Origin: Termitomyces sp. T153
Taxonomy: Eukaryota > Basidiomycota > Agaricomycetes > Agaricales > Lyophyllaceae
Length of the DNA: 64,000 nucleotides
Assembly (NCBI GenBank): GCA_018296165.2
Contig: JACKQL020000032.1
Coordinates: 62,001-126,000 of the forward strand
Direction of reading: 5' to 3'
Position numbers and translations under genes: made by a program. Each line of letters opens with the position of its first letter. Within the stretch, counting starts at the first letter, position 1. This document shows positions 11,421 through 24,400 of the stretch, in pieces. The notes under the pieces are model-generated. The model made no database searches. It was not told the DNA's origin and saw nothing but the letters and a program-made list of their open reading frames with translations.

Positions 11421-13155
11421 TGTTCGCAGGTGGATCGGCTCGTATACGTATGTAGAAGCCCTTTGATGCCGAGAAGTTCGTTGAAGGCGGACCTGATGCC
11501 TGAGCTATTGTTGTTTGTGAGACAAGAATTTGCTTTTATCGATAACGGGCGATAAGCCAGCCATGAAGTCATAGAATCGTTACATTGTGTCGTAAGATTA
11601 CACATGAAATCGTTACATACTACAATGTGAGCTTTGTAGGTGGAAAACTGATACGTAGCGTGTAAATCGTAAAGGTAGCTAACTAATTCGGATCGTCCCT
11701 TGTGCGCCTGTACAAGGGCACAACGATGATAACTCCTCAGAATCGTAGCAGATGGAAGAGTCAAGCTGGGGCATAGGAGGCATATCATGTACGTAAGACA
11801 TGTAACCTAGAGGACGTGGAGCCACGAGGCCCAGCGCGTGAAACTGACTGGCAGTCGCATCTGGGGAGCATCAAGCTTCTTGTCAACGATTCGTTCATCA
11901 TAGTCAGTCGGGCAGAGGTCACCGAACGACATCCGCGCCACTGAGGCCGTTACAAACACCGGCACTATTCAGCGATCAGGACAGTGGACTGGCCAGAGTC
12001 GTGAGCGAAAAGTGCGAGAGTAAGAAAGCCGGAGTGGGGTTTGCCGTCGGGGAGGCGGACGCACGAGGGTTAGAGTCGAGAACCGAAGGTTGTCCGTGAT
12101 CCAAGAGGTGTTGTGGTCGTCCGTATGGAGATCTGCCCTCGCTGCACCAGCCCGCATCTTCCTGAGCCAACGGAGCCTGTTAAGCTGTCATCGATGCACT
12201 CGGGTAGACATGCAATGTCCGCAATGATGATGGCCAAAGACGGGAACAGAAGATGAAAGCTATCGCAGGAAAGAGTAGGACTGAGTAGGACTGACAGGAG
12301 AAAGGGTGTCAAAGTCGGGCGGTGATCAGGCGCCTAACCATGACATGCGGATTGGAAGGAAAGGCCGTAGAAGAAAATAGGATGATGGAGGGACAATAGA
12401 TGGTACAACATAAATCCGATAGCAATAAAAATGATGTAGTAATTGTATGAGTGACGATCTTTCTTCGCGCGGCGGAGTACTCGGGTCCAGATTGGCAAAG
12501 GGAAACATCCAAGATGTTGAAATGAATCTGCAAGTATGTAGATGAGAAATCGATGAAGGAGAGAGCGATGCCAGTGTGTCGGCACACGCGAGGTACGGTA
12601 CCACAGTTAAGTGGTCGTCTCCTCAAGCGTGTCGATAGGATGTATTGGAATGGGATGCAAATAGGGCAAATCGACAGAGCAAAAGAAAAAAGAGTGTGTG
12701 GCAAGATAGCACCGAGGAACAGGCGAAGCACGTGCTCTACACTCGTGAAGAGGAGAGGTTTGCGCCTCAAGCGCTGTCGTCGGTCTTGCGTCATTGTCGT
12801 GTCCTTGGGTTGCATCAACCGGAGACCATATGTCCATCGTCGTCGTCATCAAACTTCGTTATTCCTCTAGTCCAGTGGTTACCGAGCGCTGAGATGACCC
12901 CAGGTCAGAATCTCGCGCAGTCAGGCAGTGTCAAAGGACTATGCGGCGCGGCAGCAAAATACAGTCTGCAGAACCATGTGCGGATGGCGTCACTGACGCA
13001 GGAGCCAAAGAAAGTGTCCGTCGGAAAAAATGTGAGAACGTCATGGGAGAGTGGTGATTGATGATAGATGCGTAATAGATAGCAATGCAAGAGTCCGTGT
13101 CATAAATCAGAACAGATGTCACCTAGCCAAGCAGAGATTTTTGGAAGAAGAGCAA
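11421..13155. other. 1.7 kb without a recognised gene
   Basis: Between TBCA and the first bHLH gene I see no conserved coding signal. The minus strand holds one open frame of about 168 codons (12309-12815, ATG start) with hydrophobic patches but no recognisable family and no typical codon pattern. It may be the 3' untranslated region of the bHLH gene, a non-coding transcript or chance. Confidence 0.4.
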
Positions 13156-14151
13156 TCAAAAGACGGGGGCAGGGGCGGCGTGCCTCGCAGTGCCGAGCAT
13201 AAGAGCCTCGTTCACACTGCGAAGGCGATGGACCTCTTGTTCCGCAGCCTTGAGCTGGCTTTCCAGCCGAGTCCTCATAGACTCGAGATACTTGAGGTGG
13301 CTGGTAGCTGCAGGAAATCATCAGTATCATCGTATCGTTCTGTGCGCAGAAGAAACAGACTTACCGCGATCGAGCAACGAAACCTTGCTGGACTTTTGAT
13401 TCGATGCAGGGAGAGTCTCCTTCAGGCGGGAGTAGCCATCACGGAGTTCATCTCGGCGGCGTTGTTCGGACTCAATGCGTTGCCTGCGAATTGTCTCGCG
13501 ACGACTATTATGAACAATGATTAGATCAACAATCTCGTTCTAAATATGGAAAGAAACTTACGAGTCATTGCCACTTGATGCCTGAGGAGGCATAAACTCT
13601 TCATCCTCTTCATCACTGTCGTCATTCCTGCTGAGCTTCCTCTTATGCTGAGCCCGAGCGGCAGGGCGCACGCTAGGGGGCACAATCGGATTGAAGCGAT
13701 GCGACCGGGGAACTGTGGCCGCGTAGGATACGTTAGCAGGAGAGCCACTAATGGTACTAGCACGACTACGCCTTCCAGAAGGCATGCCGTCTGAAGAGAG
13801 CTCGCCGGCGCTCAGCTGGTAGGTGAGGGAGGGAGGAGACACACTGTGTCCATCCTCAGGAGTGTAAGGGCGAGCAGGAGACGGCGAATAAGTATACTCG
13901 GTGGCAGTAGGCAGGTTGAGAGTAGCGAAACTGAGAGGGGACTCGGTGGGCACTGGGATCGGTCATCAGCAAGGCAAGTACAGTACATTGGGATGAGACT
14001 TACGGCCAACAGAGATACCGTAGGCCGGCGATTGAGGGAACGGAGTTAGGCCATAATCCATGCTATTGTCGAGATAGCTAGTGAACTGGTCTTCCGGGTA
14101 CAAGGGCTTGTTGTGGTCGAAGTCCATGGCGAATGTGGTTGTAGTGGCCAT
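13156..14151 (-). CDS. bHLH transcription factor 1
   Basis: A nuclear basic helix-loop-helix regulator. The N-terminus (MATTTTFAMDFDHNKPLYP...) is followed by a Ser/Pro-rich region and an acidic patch (DDSDEEDEE). The basic region and helix 1 read RRQRIESEQRRRDELRDGY, then the loop ASNQKSSKVSLLDR, split by an intron from helix 2 (ATSHLKYLESMRTRLESQL) and a short leucine-zipper-like extension; it ends APAPVF. At the basic-region position usually occupied by His, which reads the E-box, there is Arg; the Glu and the two Arg are kept. Introns lie about 13331-13363, 13506-13560 and 13953-14003. The frame stays open upstream to an ATG at 14463, so a longer N-terminus is possible. It is a paralogue of the gene at 19068-20130. 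Confidence 0.85.
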
Positions 14152-14289
14152 TGAGCGCGAAATGTGGGTGATTGGATGGCGATGAGATAGACCTATATAG
14201 AACAACAGACAAAAGACATTGTTAGATACAAGGATCTTTGTAGTCGATTGTTGCTCACTATCGAGAACAACAAGAAGACCAGGTGGGAT

Positions 14290-14335
14290 GGCAACTGGAA
14301 TGAAAAAGGGCGGCGGCGGCGGCGGAGGGGACAAG
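14290..14335 (-). repeat. CCG-rich microsatellite upstream of bHLH 1
   Basis: A run of CGG triplets on the plus strand (about 14308-14326) followed by a purine-rich tract lies in the presumed 5' leader of the first bHLH gene. On the gene's strand it reads as CCG/CCC and would code for polyproline if the longer start at 14463 were used. Confidence 0.5.
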
Positions 14336-14463
14336 GAGATGAGGATAAGGGGAAGTGGGAGAAGTGGATGGAAGACGGGCCTATAAGTATCGCAAAATGG
14401 ATCAGTGGCGGGCCATATCAAGCGGTCAATATTTGGGGATCTGCCTCGAGGCCAGTCTGACAT

Positions 14464-17400
14464 TTCGGCGTTTTCTGGACCCCTCAATCAGGTCCCTCTT
14501 ACCTCCACTGCTGCAAATCCAAATCACACTTCATCTCCATTACACCTCCAAGTGCACATAATCACCATGATCTGCTTCACCTCTTTCCCTAAATCCCCGG
14601 TTCCCTCGGCCTGCCAGGCAGATCTTGTCCTTTTTACTCTAGCGACCACTTGTAGTGGAAAAAGTTGCTCTTCTCGCCGGATACCCGTAACGTCCCTCAT
14701 CTCCATTAGGCAGTTACCATGATCCGGTTTCTGAGGGTCGGTGGACAGTGAGCTCTGGATGAGACCACAGCGACAATCCGGGGAAACCTCCGAAAATTCC
14801 ATGTCTGTGTGTATCAGCATTAGCACTCTGTGCCTGCTGCTGAGAAAGCTTGTACGGCCGTGGCATCCAAACTCTATGCTCAGCGATGCAACGTTTTTTT
14901 AATTTCCTGCTCAATCGACAGATGTATTCTCATTCTTCTGTCGCTTGATCAGAGAGAAGCTGAGACGCGCAGCTCAGTAGATGATACATCCATATGGTAC
15001 ATTAGGACGGATTGATGGAATTGTGTGATATTTTCGTCGCAACTCCTAGAAAGGACCAATAGCGCTGGGATGACTCGTAATCCTGAGATAGAAGTAATAA
15101 CTGCACTCCTGAATAGAATAGCTATCACATGAACAACATTGGATTCCTCATCAAGAATAAATCATCATAAAAGTCAATTGGAATACCAAGGACGGTCGTG
15201 AGAGAGTCGTAATGTACATACGGTTAGAAAGGGTATCAATAAAATATCCGTAACTGAATGGATACCAAAGAAAAGGACAAGAAAGGATCTCGAGTCCGAT
15301 ATCGGATGAAAAGCACGGAGCGATAATAGTACCCTAGAATTCGAAGGGTAGTCTCATCTCCATTGAAAGATCCTTGCATATGTGAGTAATTCTCCAAGAT
15401 TTGAAGACAGTATTAATCAGAAATACCAGAAGGGCAGAAGCTCAATATCGACAAACAGCGAGGCGATAAACGCAATATCCAGACTCTAAACCTGCTGCGC
15501 AGAAGGTACTAGGGAAGGACCCCAAGGCAATAATAGCTGCACCTTCCGAGTCAGCCTCAATGGTCCAGACCTGGCCTTGAGTCACGATCGCACTCCCATT
15601 GTATGTGATCTTTTCTGAGACGGGAAATTTATAAAAACCGATGTCAGGAGAGTGATTTTGATGGAGTCATATTGTGTTCAGTAAGCGACATTGGATGCTT
15701 GAAGCAGGGGTCACCCAGACTTGTAGCTTACCCGCATCGGAGTTCTTAGAATCATGATAATGGTCCGTATAGCTGCGATCGCATTTATTATGGCCAGAGG
15801 AGCTCGACCACTCGGATCCAAATTGCTGCAAGAGGCTTCAATCGTCAACTGCTTGATCGGTATTCGAGAGAGTGAGACCAACATGATTGGAGAGTGCAAA
15901 CGTTGAAATGACTGCGCAGGCTTCAATTCCCATACCGATATAGCACCTTTAATTTCCCTTACCATTTTTGGACTTTGATCAGTACAAATCACCAGTAAGT
16001 ACAGATCACCAGTACTCAAATATGACAGTGTGTTCGTTCTGGAGAGTGGAAGGCCAGGTATTCATCAGAAAGAAGACGCTACCACCAGTGCTGTAGGGTC
16101 TATAGCACAAAGTTACCAAGTGGTATATGACTCTAATGTCAAGCAACCTAAATGACGAGGTTGGATCGTACAGCAATTAGGACACCCCAAGCAATCGCAC
16201 CAGCACGCTTACAGGGGCGATCAGAAAGGCCAAATGAGATTCATTCCAGAATCAGTATGCATACAAGGGGCAAGACCGAAAGACAGTTATCACACATGAA
16301 GAGCGGACCGGATTCGTTGAGGAGACATCCTGTGGGTTGAATCTCAGGTCAAGACCCGGTGATACTTACCCACATCGCGAAGTGTATCGGTGAGAGAGGT
16401 GGCGCAAATAAAGGAATGCAATCGGGTTACGATATGTGAGACCAATGGGGTGTATACGAGTCGTCCACAATCATTACGATAATTGAAACGCTGCCTACAC
16501 AGCCTCGCCTCACGTTGGTAGCGAAGAAAGGCTAGGGGCGAATACTCGCGAACACTGTGACCCCTGGATGTTTGTGACTATCATGTGGTTGCCGTGACTT
16601 GTCATAGTTACTCGATGTTTAGACAAGTTCTTTTGCTCAAACTCCCCTCAACGACCATTCTAGATGACGATCCAGATATGTTGTGTCCGTGCCTGCCCAA
16701 CTGGACTTTGCAGGTGTTGGTCCAGGGAAAAATACGAGAGCCCCGCTGTCTTCGCAGTCATTTCGCAGTCACAGATGATCCCTCTTGGTCTTTTCTCGGA
16801 TATCTCTTCGCAGCGACCTCTTCTCTGAATGGGGAAGCCATTTGACAAACTGTTTCATCGAACACCTGTCTAAATGTAGAGAGGCTTACACAACACCATG
16901 ACATATTATCTGTGAGATTGTACATACCCTTCTGCTTTAGCCGGGCTAATTATGGGTATTCTTGTCTTCCCAGTTCCTTGTACTTGTGCTTCTAGTGCGT
17001 TCCCTAACGGACCCAACGGCGCCATATCTTCTCATCCAACCGGTCATATGTGGTCATGCATCATGACTTGTTCTCCCGTTGATCTGTCTCCACTGATCTA
17101 CTCCTTACTTTCCTGATATCCTGACACGGGGTCTTTCTCAATATAACAAGTGTACACCACGAAGTCTAATGACTGCTCTGATATCCGTCGATCAATTAAG
17201 ATCTGGGTCGACTTTCCCGTAAAGAGGTGTCTTCCGAAAATGACTTTCAGTTACGATCAGATAAGTTCAGTGGTGATGTAAGTATCCTACAGGATTCTCA
17301 GAGACCTTCGTAAGGCCGCCGGAGAAACTTTCTTCTTGTGCTGGCTTTTGTAATCAAAAGTGACAAGACTGATTTCTCTGGGACCTTCAGAATGTTGATA

Positions 17401-18159
17401 CCCTATAACCATGGAATTCATGAATTATACTTTCTAACGTGAAGTTGCGGGGGCTTTCACTCATAATAACCTCAATTCTCATTCGAGCTAGTCTACTATG
17501 AATAGAGTGGTCTAGTTTACAGGAACTCTGATCAGCCGATTTCCGTGTAGAAGCCATGAGGTTCATCTATTCTATCTAGGTTTGGCTGGAAAGTTTCCAT
17601 GTCATCTCCTCCTTGATTGAAGTCATCACTAGACCAAACCTTTTTCGATCGCTAGAATTTCTGATTCGGGATGAATCTTCTGGCATTTTTCAATTGCTGG
17701 CATCTTGTCAATTGAAACATCAGTGCTCAGCTGTGATACCCGATTACTAGTCAAATGTAACGTTTGTGATACGTTCAACCTTGTCATCGGATGCTGAGTC
17801 GTTCTCCCGTCCCGTCATAGTTTTATGGGGAATTCAACATGTGTCTTTCAAGTTAGGTGACTCACATTCTGTTTTGCGTTGGACGAAACTGAAGCTTTTT
17901 TATCGTTGTTGGCCTCTGGATACAACGTGTTATTACACGTGTATCGATTGCAATGTGTTGCATCTGAAGTATTTGAGGATACGATACCATCGCGAAGCTA
18001 TACCCCTTCATTTCGGAGATGGGAAAGCGATTTGGTAGCTTGAATAACTTGCATGATAAACAAGACAATCATATATGATTCAAACGTATCGCAAGTCTAC
18101 ACTAAACTATGAAAGGATGACCATCTCAATGCCATAGTCCAAGGGACAATTCAACCCAA
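14464..18159. other. 3.7 kb gene-poor region between the bHLH paralogues
   Basis: There are no open frames above about 105 codons and no recognised domain. Base composition is near average, with ordinary CpG, so this does not look like the methylated transposon DNA at 39-47 kb. One stretch (15490-16030, minus) has protein-like fragments and is listed separately. Otherwise I see nothing I can name. Confidence 0.4.
15490..16030 (-). pseudogene. Possible broken small protein gene
   Basis: On the minus strand several pieces in different frames look protein-like: AVISTFALSNHVGLTLSNTD around 15860-15920, LQQFGSEWSSSG around 15800-15830, and ITYNGSAIVTQGQVWTIEAD around 15545-15610, ending near 15470. 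They could be exons of a small protein with Gly/Ser-rich beta-strand character or a decayed copy. An in-frame stop (after TLSNTDQAVDD) interrupts the middle piece. I recognise no family and cannot place start or splice sites confidently. Confidence 0.2.
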
Positions 18160-18620
18160 CCATGCAGTTCGTCAAAACCCAAGATTCCATCAATTCCAGC
18201 TTCTGCGCATACACGCCAATGCTGTTCCTCGTCTTCAAGAAGAGGCGATCCCGGTCGACTTTAGTCTAGAAAGTCGAGAGAGCAAGACCATCGAATCAGG
18301 TTATCTGCATTGGGGACTCCCTCGTCCTCTCCGATGAGCGAGTCTTTAAAAGAATTATATTCGTCAAGAATCGTTGATAAGGTCATGGTCCCCATCGATG
18401 GAGAAACCGTGTTTCGTTCGCGGATTCTGTGAAGATACGGAGCCACCGATCCGTGTTCTGTGATGACCGTCCGAAAGAAGAGGGAACGGTGTGTCCAGAC
18501 AATCTGAAGGAGATAGATCGACTCCGTCAACAAAGAACGCGATGTTCATGCAGGAAGAAAACGTGGCCTTGAAAGCCTCTGAAGTGTGTTCGTACCAAAA
18601 GTAAGAAAAATGAGGGTTTT
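18160..18620 (-). pseudogene. Possible decayed fungal gene fragment
   Basis: Two overlapping minus-strand frames look protein-like, one with SYFWYEHTSEAFKATFSSC then VDLSPSDCLDTPFPLL, the other with MTLSTILDEYNSFKDSLIG and GVPNADNLIRW. A third piece, DEEQHWRVCAEAGIDGILG, lies at about 18160-18240. They do not join into one frame without assumed introns or frameshifts. The pattern of short leucine/phenylalanine-rich pieces is reminiscent of the abundant fungal F-box-like proteins, but this is a guess. Confidence 0.2.
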
Positions 18621-19067
18621 AAGCGTATTCGCCTGGAATTTGGGTTTCCTCAAAATACCGGAGCGGAGATATCATCGATCAACGAGGCTAACATGTGATC
18701 CGTATGTAGAACGTGTTCAGCACTGCTCTCGGTTCAATAATTGTCTCCGTGCATCATCCTGCAGCCTCGAGCCACAGGTTCGTCTGCTCACAAGCACATT
18801 GACAAGTGGCAATGGAAGAATGGGAGGGAAAGCCAGTACAATTGCGCACAGCGCTGTGCGACTGATCCCAAGGTCACCAGTTAAGCGCCATCGATAACAA
18901 GTTTCAAATTCCTGCCAAGCTCGAGAGACTGGACGATAAATAGGAAGTAGAAGAGAGAGAAATGAGGAACAATGGACCTCGACGTGTGTGCATAAAGTCG
19001 ATGGAAAGGGAAAGGCAAGCCAGAAAATGATGAAGCAAAAGCACGAGGAAAGAGAGCACGAAATTGA

Positions 19068-20130
19068 TCAATAGCCATTTTCGGATGGAGAGGGACTAGA
19101 GGTCTCTGATTGGGTTCCACGTCCTCTGCTAGATTTATTTGGTACTCCTTTTGGACCTTCAGGAGCTGGCGACAGAGACTTGTTGTCAAACATGCTTGGT
19201 GACGGTGTCTGGGTTGACCCAAGGGATATTTTCTCGTTGATTGCACGAAGCCTCCCCATTTCTGTGTCGAGCTCGTTTAAACGAGCCTGGAGCTCTCGAT
19301 TGATCTTTTCCAACGCGATAATATGATTAGTGGCTAAGAATACACCGGTAAGTGGTTGCGATCCTTGATAGATGATGGCAACGAACCTCGTTCTAGCAGA
19401 GAGACTTTGGAACTCTTTTGATTAGAGACGGGCAGCACGTCCTTCAATTTCGCGTAACCATCTCGAAGCTCATCTCGACGCCGCTGTTCGGCTTCAATCC
19501 TCTGCCTACGGGTGGCTTCCTTGCGTGTATGGGCCAGGTTTTCAACATAAGAAGCACCCATGTCGTTATCGTCGTCTGAATCCCGCGAACGACTGCGTCT
19601 GCGTCCAGATGAACTGGTAGGTGAGGGGGTAGGGTTGTACCGGACGGTGCGATGGACAAGGCTGTTTGCTCTGGAGGGCACAGGAGAGTTGGCACAACTG
19701 CTGTTGGAGTGGTAGTGGATTCCGTCTGCCGATGTGTCTGATCCGGAAAGAGGAGGAGACAGGGGGTCATACAGATCAGGGGAAGGCGGAGGGGGTGAAG
19801 TAGAAAGAGGAAGGGAGCCATGAGGCGGTGACGACGTGCCATACACGGGGCTTGTATATTGATGGGGTGCAATTAACGAAAGGTTGTGGTACTGCATCTG
19901 GCCCTGGTGCTGGTGCTGGAGCTCGAGCTGGTTGCCTAATGAAATGAATAAAGATTATCAGATGGACACGAGTTTTCGACCAGACGGCACCCACGCGATG
20001 TGTTCACTTGATAGTTTGGGATTTGCTGGGTACCATAGCCGACGTTGAAGGAAGGCTCCTGTTCTCCATAGAAATAATTGCTTGTGTTCATGGCAGTGTG
20101 ATCGTCTGGAATATGTTGCTGATGGTCCAT
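19068..20130 (-). CDS. bHLH transcription factor 2
   Basis: A nuclear bHLH regulator paralogous to the gene at 13156-14151. The first exon starts MDHQQHIPDDHTAMNTSNYF; after an intron near 19935-19992 comes a Gln/Pro/Ser-rich exon (19380-19935). The basic region and helix 1 read RRQRIEAEQRRRDELRDGY, then AKLKDVLPVSNQKSSKVSLLER; an intron at nearly the same place as in the paralogue precedes helix 2 (ATNHIIALEKINRELQARL). The C-terminus is Ser/Pro-rich and ends SSPSPSENGY. As in the paralogue, the usual E-box-reading His of the basic region is Arg. The start was chosen as the first ATG in frame after a stop-rich leader; a longer leader ORF exists but is not conserved in style. Confidence 0.85.
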
Positions 20131-21440
20131 GAATGAGGGCTGCCGTGCGGGGTCGTGGATGGTCGTTTGGAGTGATTCGTGACTTGCAGGTATCGTTCGG
20201 TGTTCCGAGGGTCGTGAAAGAGAAAAGAATAGAAGAACTCGGGAAAAAAGGCAAAGAACAATGGCACTGTTGCCAACAATGAGATGGGGAGAAGAAGAAG
20301 AACCAAAAAATTGCGCCACCAACTCTTGTTTGGCTACCAATTCTTTCACTTTGTACACGATGCACAATGGCTCTCAAAAACGTTGATCCCATGTTCTTAG
20401 CTTTATCGATGTAGTTCGGACCCATGCCGACAGCGGCCCGTTCACTTTCGTTGGATAACACATATTCTTCTGCGATTTACATAAATTTTACTATACTTGG
20501 TCAAAGTACATACTTATACGAAATCGCACGGACTTGTACGGAGAAGGGTATTTTGCGACTCCGCGCTGGTGCGACAGCTTATATGATATTAATGCATACA
20601 CTAAGACCAGCATAAGTATTACAATAGCTAGAAAAAAGAAGGTATTGTTGCCCTCGATGCCATTCTTCACGTCACGTCGATACCTTTATGGTCCATTGCC
20701 CTTGAATTTTAAGCTTTCTGCCCGGATCCAGAACTTGTACACCATGTGACCTGAAGATACAGGATTAGTCGCGCTGTAAGCCATTCCATCATTCACAATT
20801 AAGATCGAGCTCAAGCATGAATGCACGATACATCCCTGGATGGATCGAGTAATTGAGGTCCACCTATAACACTACAATTCCAGGAACATTTTGGAGGGCT
20901 TGACCTGGATGAATGAAGCAAGATCCACCCGAATGTTGGTGCTTTGACCAGTAATCAAACGAGTATGTCTAACAAACACGTGGTTCTCATGTCAGAGACG
21001 GAATCATTGAAGGAAGTAAAGTACCAAAGTGACTAGGTAAGATATCTTGAGCTCGTTCGGCATCGAGATGCCCCAACGAAGGCAACCATTGAAAGTGAAC
21101 ATGTTCGGTTAGGTTATACATATGCAAAACTGGACAACTTTTCAAACACCGTCGCAGAGACTTGTCACGAAGATGAACGTTGAACGTTGAACTGCCATTC
21201 TTGACAGGTACTTATGAATGTTCCTAATTAGGCATCAATCTCACACTCTGAAATCAACAGAGGATCGTCCTTCGAGTTAACCAAATATTTTGTTACGGAT
21301 AACTGTCTGCTACTTCCCACTATTCAATCTCTTCCTCCTGCTGCTCGTACTCACATTTCACCACACGTAGCTAATTTCCTTCTGATATGTACGCTGAAAC
21401 TCTGAAACCTTGAACGGTGCGCGCTACAGTTGACAGTTCT
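20131..21440. other. Divergent 1.3 kb intergenic region
   Basis: This lies between bHLH 2 (minus) and the large Ser/Pro-rich gene (plus) and contains only short unlinked open frames. It should hold both promoters and leaders. I see no repeat or recognised site. Confidence 0.4.
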
Positions 21441-24400
21441 ATGCACACTATTTATGCAATCGGCATAGCACGGCCTATTATCGACTCCAACTCGCCCAAT
21501 CAACGAGTTTCCGCGTTCTTTGGTCCTTCTGCCAGTCCAATCCTCAACATCATGACATCTAGTACTAGTGCCAACGCCAACGCCAACTCGTCAACCGTCA
21601 ATTCAACACATCTATCATCAGTAACTTCAGTGACTACAATATCACCAACCTGGGCGCCACCAAAGTCACCTTTATCACCCCACCGTCTCGCGAAACTCGC
21701 AAACGCACTTGGGGTGTCAACACCCATGCCGGCAACTCACCAAACCACACCTTTCGTGTCCCGTTCATTTTTGGAACTGCCTGGTACGTATGACGCATTC
21801 CGACCACCCCCAACACCGTCCACTGCTGGCACAAATTTCGCTGCATACCCGTCAACGGTCTCAAAATATCTGCTTCATGTTATTCCACCGATGCACCTTC
21901 CTCACGATACCGACAACGACACTGACATGACACCCCCTCCTGCCAGCGCATCAGGATACCACACCCACTTCCGGAGGGGCATATTAGTCCCGGTTCATTC
22001 AAATTTGCAATTTCAGCTGAATGCGATTGCAAAGGAATACGCCCTTCCAAGCACCGCTGGCATGATTCTATACCTTGTATCTTCGGTCAAGAGTTCTCAG
22101 TCCAGCCCAACGCCTGAGATATTTTCCGATGAAACAGATGAACCCGGCCCGCGACTGTCAGAAGATACCTGGAGACATTTGTGGACGCGCATTTTGAAAG
22201 CAGAGCAACGCGATGATGTTTTCATGCCTCCTCAATCAAGAAGTCGTCTTGGAATGTCTCTAGGAACACGATCAACTCCCTATCTCCCTCAGGAATCAAA
22301 TGGCTCACCACTTCGTCCCTTCCTCTCTTCTGGTTCAGAAACAATAACTCCAAATTTCTCATCTACCAATTTCCCTCCTTCTCCCACAACTCCATCGACA
22401 ATTTTCGATCTTCGTTCAAACAATAAATCTGCTCCTCCATCTGAATCCTCGACAAATGACTCGGAGACTCCAGCAACTTCGTTGGCGGCTCCATCGATTA
22501 TTAAGGATCCTGAAACAGATGCAAACTTACTTGATCTTCCGGGATTGACGTCTCCATCTATCATTCCTATCCTTGCTAAAGTTGAATTCGATATTGACCT
22601 TCGCAAAGCAACGTGGTATGAGCCATGGCTCCGGAGTCGAAGGTTGAATCATGCTAAACGCGCGGAGAATCGTAATGGGAGGCAAGCAAGCCAAGGAGAT
22701 CGTAAAGATCAACCAGATGGTCTTCATGAAAGTTCTAGGCATATTGGTCTTCTCACTGGAAGCAAGGAAGCCCAGAGTACGGTGTCCTTGGCTCCGTCTT
22801 CAGCAGAAGGAATCTTGTCCACGAAACCCGAGAAGATGCTAGTTCCTACACCCATGTCGGAAGGATACCAGCGATTGAATGAGGATCTAGAGGAAAATAG
22901 TGGATGGTCAGATGATTCCGCTGATGAAATTGAGTCTACGGCACGCGTCGCTACTCTGACACTAGAGAATCATAAAGATGCTCTTGCAGACATCTTTGGT
23001 ACAGATGCAGAGACCTGGGCCGAAATGAGAAGCTTCTCTCCCCGCAAGTCCCAGTGCCAAACTAATCCTAATATCATTGATCTCGCCCTCAACGCTGCCG
23101 ACCTTACCGCATTACCGAGTCCTACCGAGTTTGAACTTGTAAAGCTCGAGAAAGAAGAAGACGAAGTTCAGGCGTTGCTAGACCAAATGGCGCAGTCAAC
23201 CTTGTCTGTCTCTATACCGACGCCACCCAGTGAGACGGAGTCGTTGTCAACAGTGATAGGCAACAAAAAGCATGTGCCTCCACCACTCACCCTTGTTCCT
23301 AGCCCACCACCTAAAGATTTGGCCATACCTATTGATTCTACTCCTTCCAGTCCCAGCAGTTCTGGTTTGGCATATTTGCATGACGACGATGGGTCACCTA
23401 GAGAGGACCTGAATGAAGGATTCGAAAAAGACGATACGAGGGTGGAGAGCCCTGCAGAGTCGTTAAAGAGGGAGGGCGCGGTGTTTGATGATTTCGATCT
23501 TGGTTCGGACCCTACAGAGGATGTGAGTGATATTATGCATTGCTTTCAACATTGGCTCATCTCTGAGCAGTACGATGAGAGTGACCCTAATGATAGACGC
23601 CACAGCCAATTTTTGATGAAGGCGCAACTAGATGAGATTGAACGGACGATGACCCGACTTTCGCCCCGTATCTTACAGGATGACTTATCAGATGCGCAGC
23701 AAAAATGCCTCCTGTCTTTCACCAACCCCATGATACTCTTGCCTGGTCAGCTGAACGCGGACTTCTATCCTCCCTCTCCAGAGCTTCCTCAGCATCCACA
23801 CCCGGAGATTCCGTACGTTTAAGCTAATTCAGGGTTCCCGTCATCTCAGCTGACGAGATATATAACAGTGATTCACCTCTATCTGAACCGCAAGCAGCCT
23901 GGCCGGCGACCTCTTTTACCTCAATCAAAAATGTGACTTCACCTCGCCGAGAAGATGCTCCACCAGCTCCCCCTCGTGTAGCTGTCAATGGCGTTACGAC
24001 TTCAGCACCTAAATCATTCATACCAAACTCCTTTGGCAAAATGTCAGAAGAGAGTGAATTACGAAAGCGTGAGCTCGAAGAGCAGCAAGGTTATCGACGC
24101 CCCCAAACAAAGTCATTCATTGAAGCTAATTCCGAACCTATCATTCCCCTCTCACCTGATCCGTTCGGGAGGTTCGCGTCTACTCCACCTCCACCCCCTG
24201 GTGAACAACAAAGTTCTGCGTATTGGGAGAAGGATGCCGTGCCGGACATCTCAAATATCTCCGCAGTAGATATTCCTCCGCCTATCGATAGTCCTGACAG
24301 CAGGAAACGCAGCAACTCTTCAGCTGCCAGTCGTTTTTCCACTGACTCGATAACAAGTATCGAAGCAAACTCGAAGTCTAACCGGCCAACACTGATGAGC

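Noticed and set aside
12309..12815. 168-codon minus-strand ORF as a gene
   Set aside because: There is no recognised motif, no conserved-looking pattern and no supported introns. It lies downstream of bHLH 1 and may be untranslated sequence. It is recorded only as part of the gene-free stretch.
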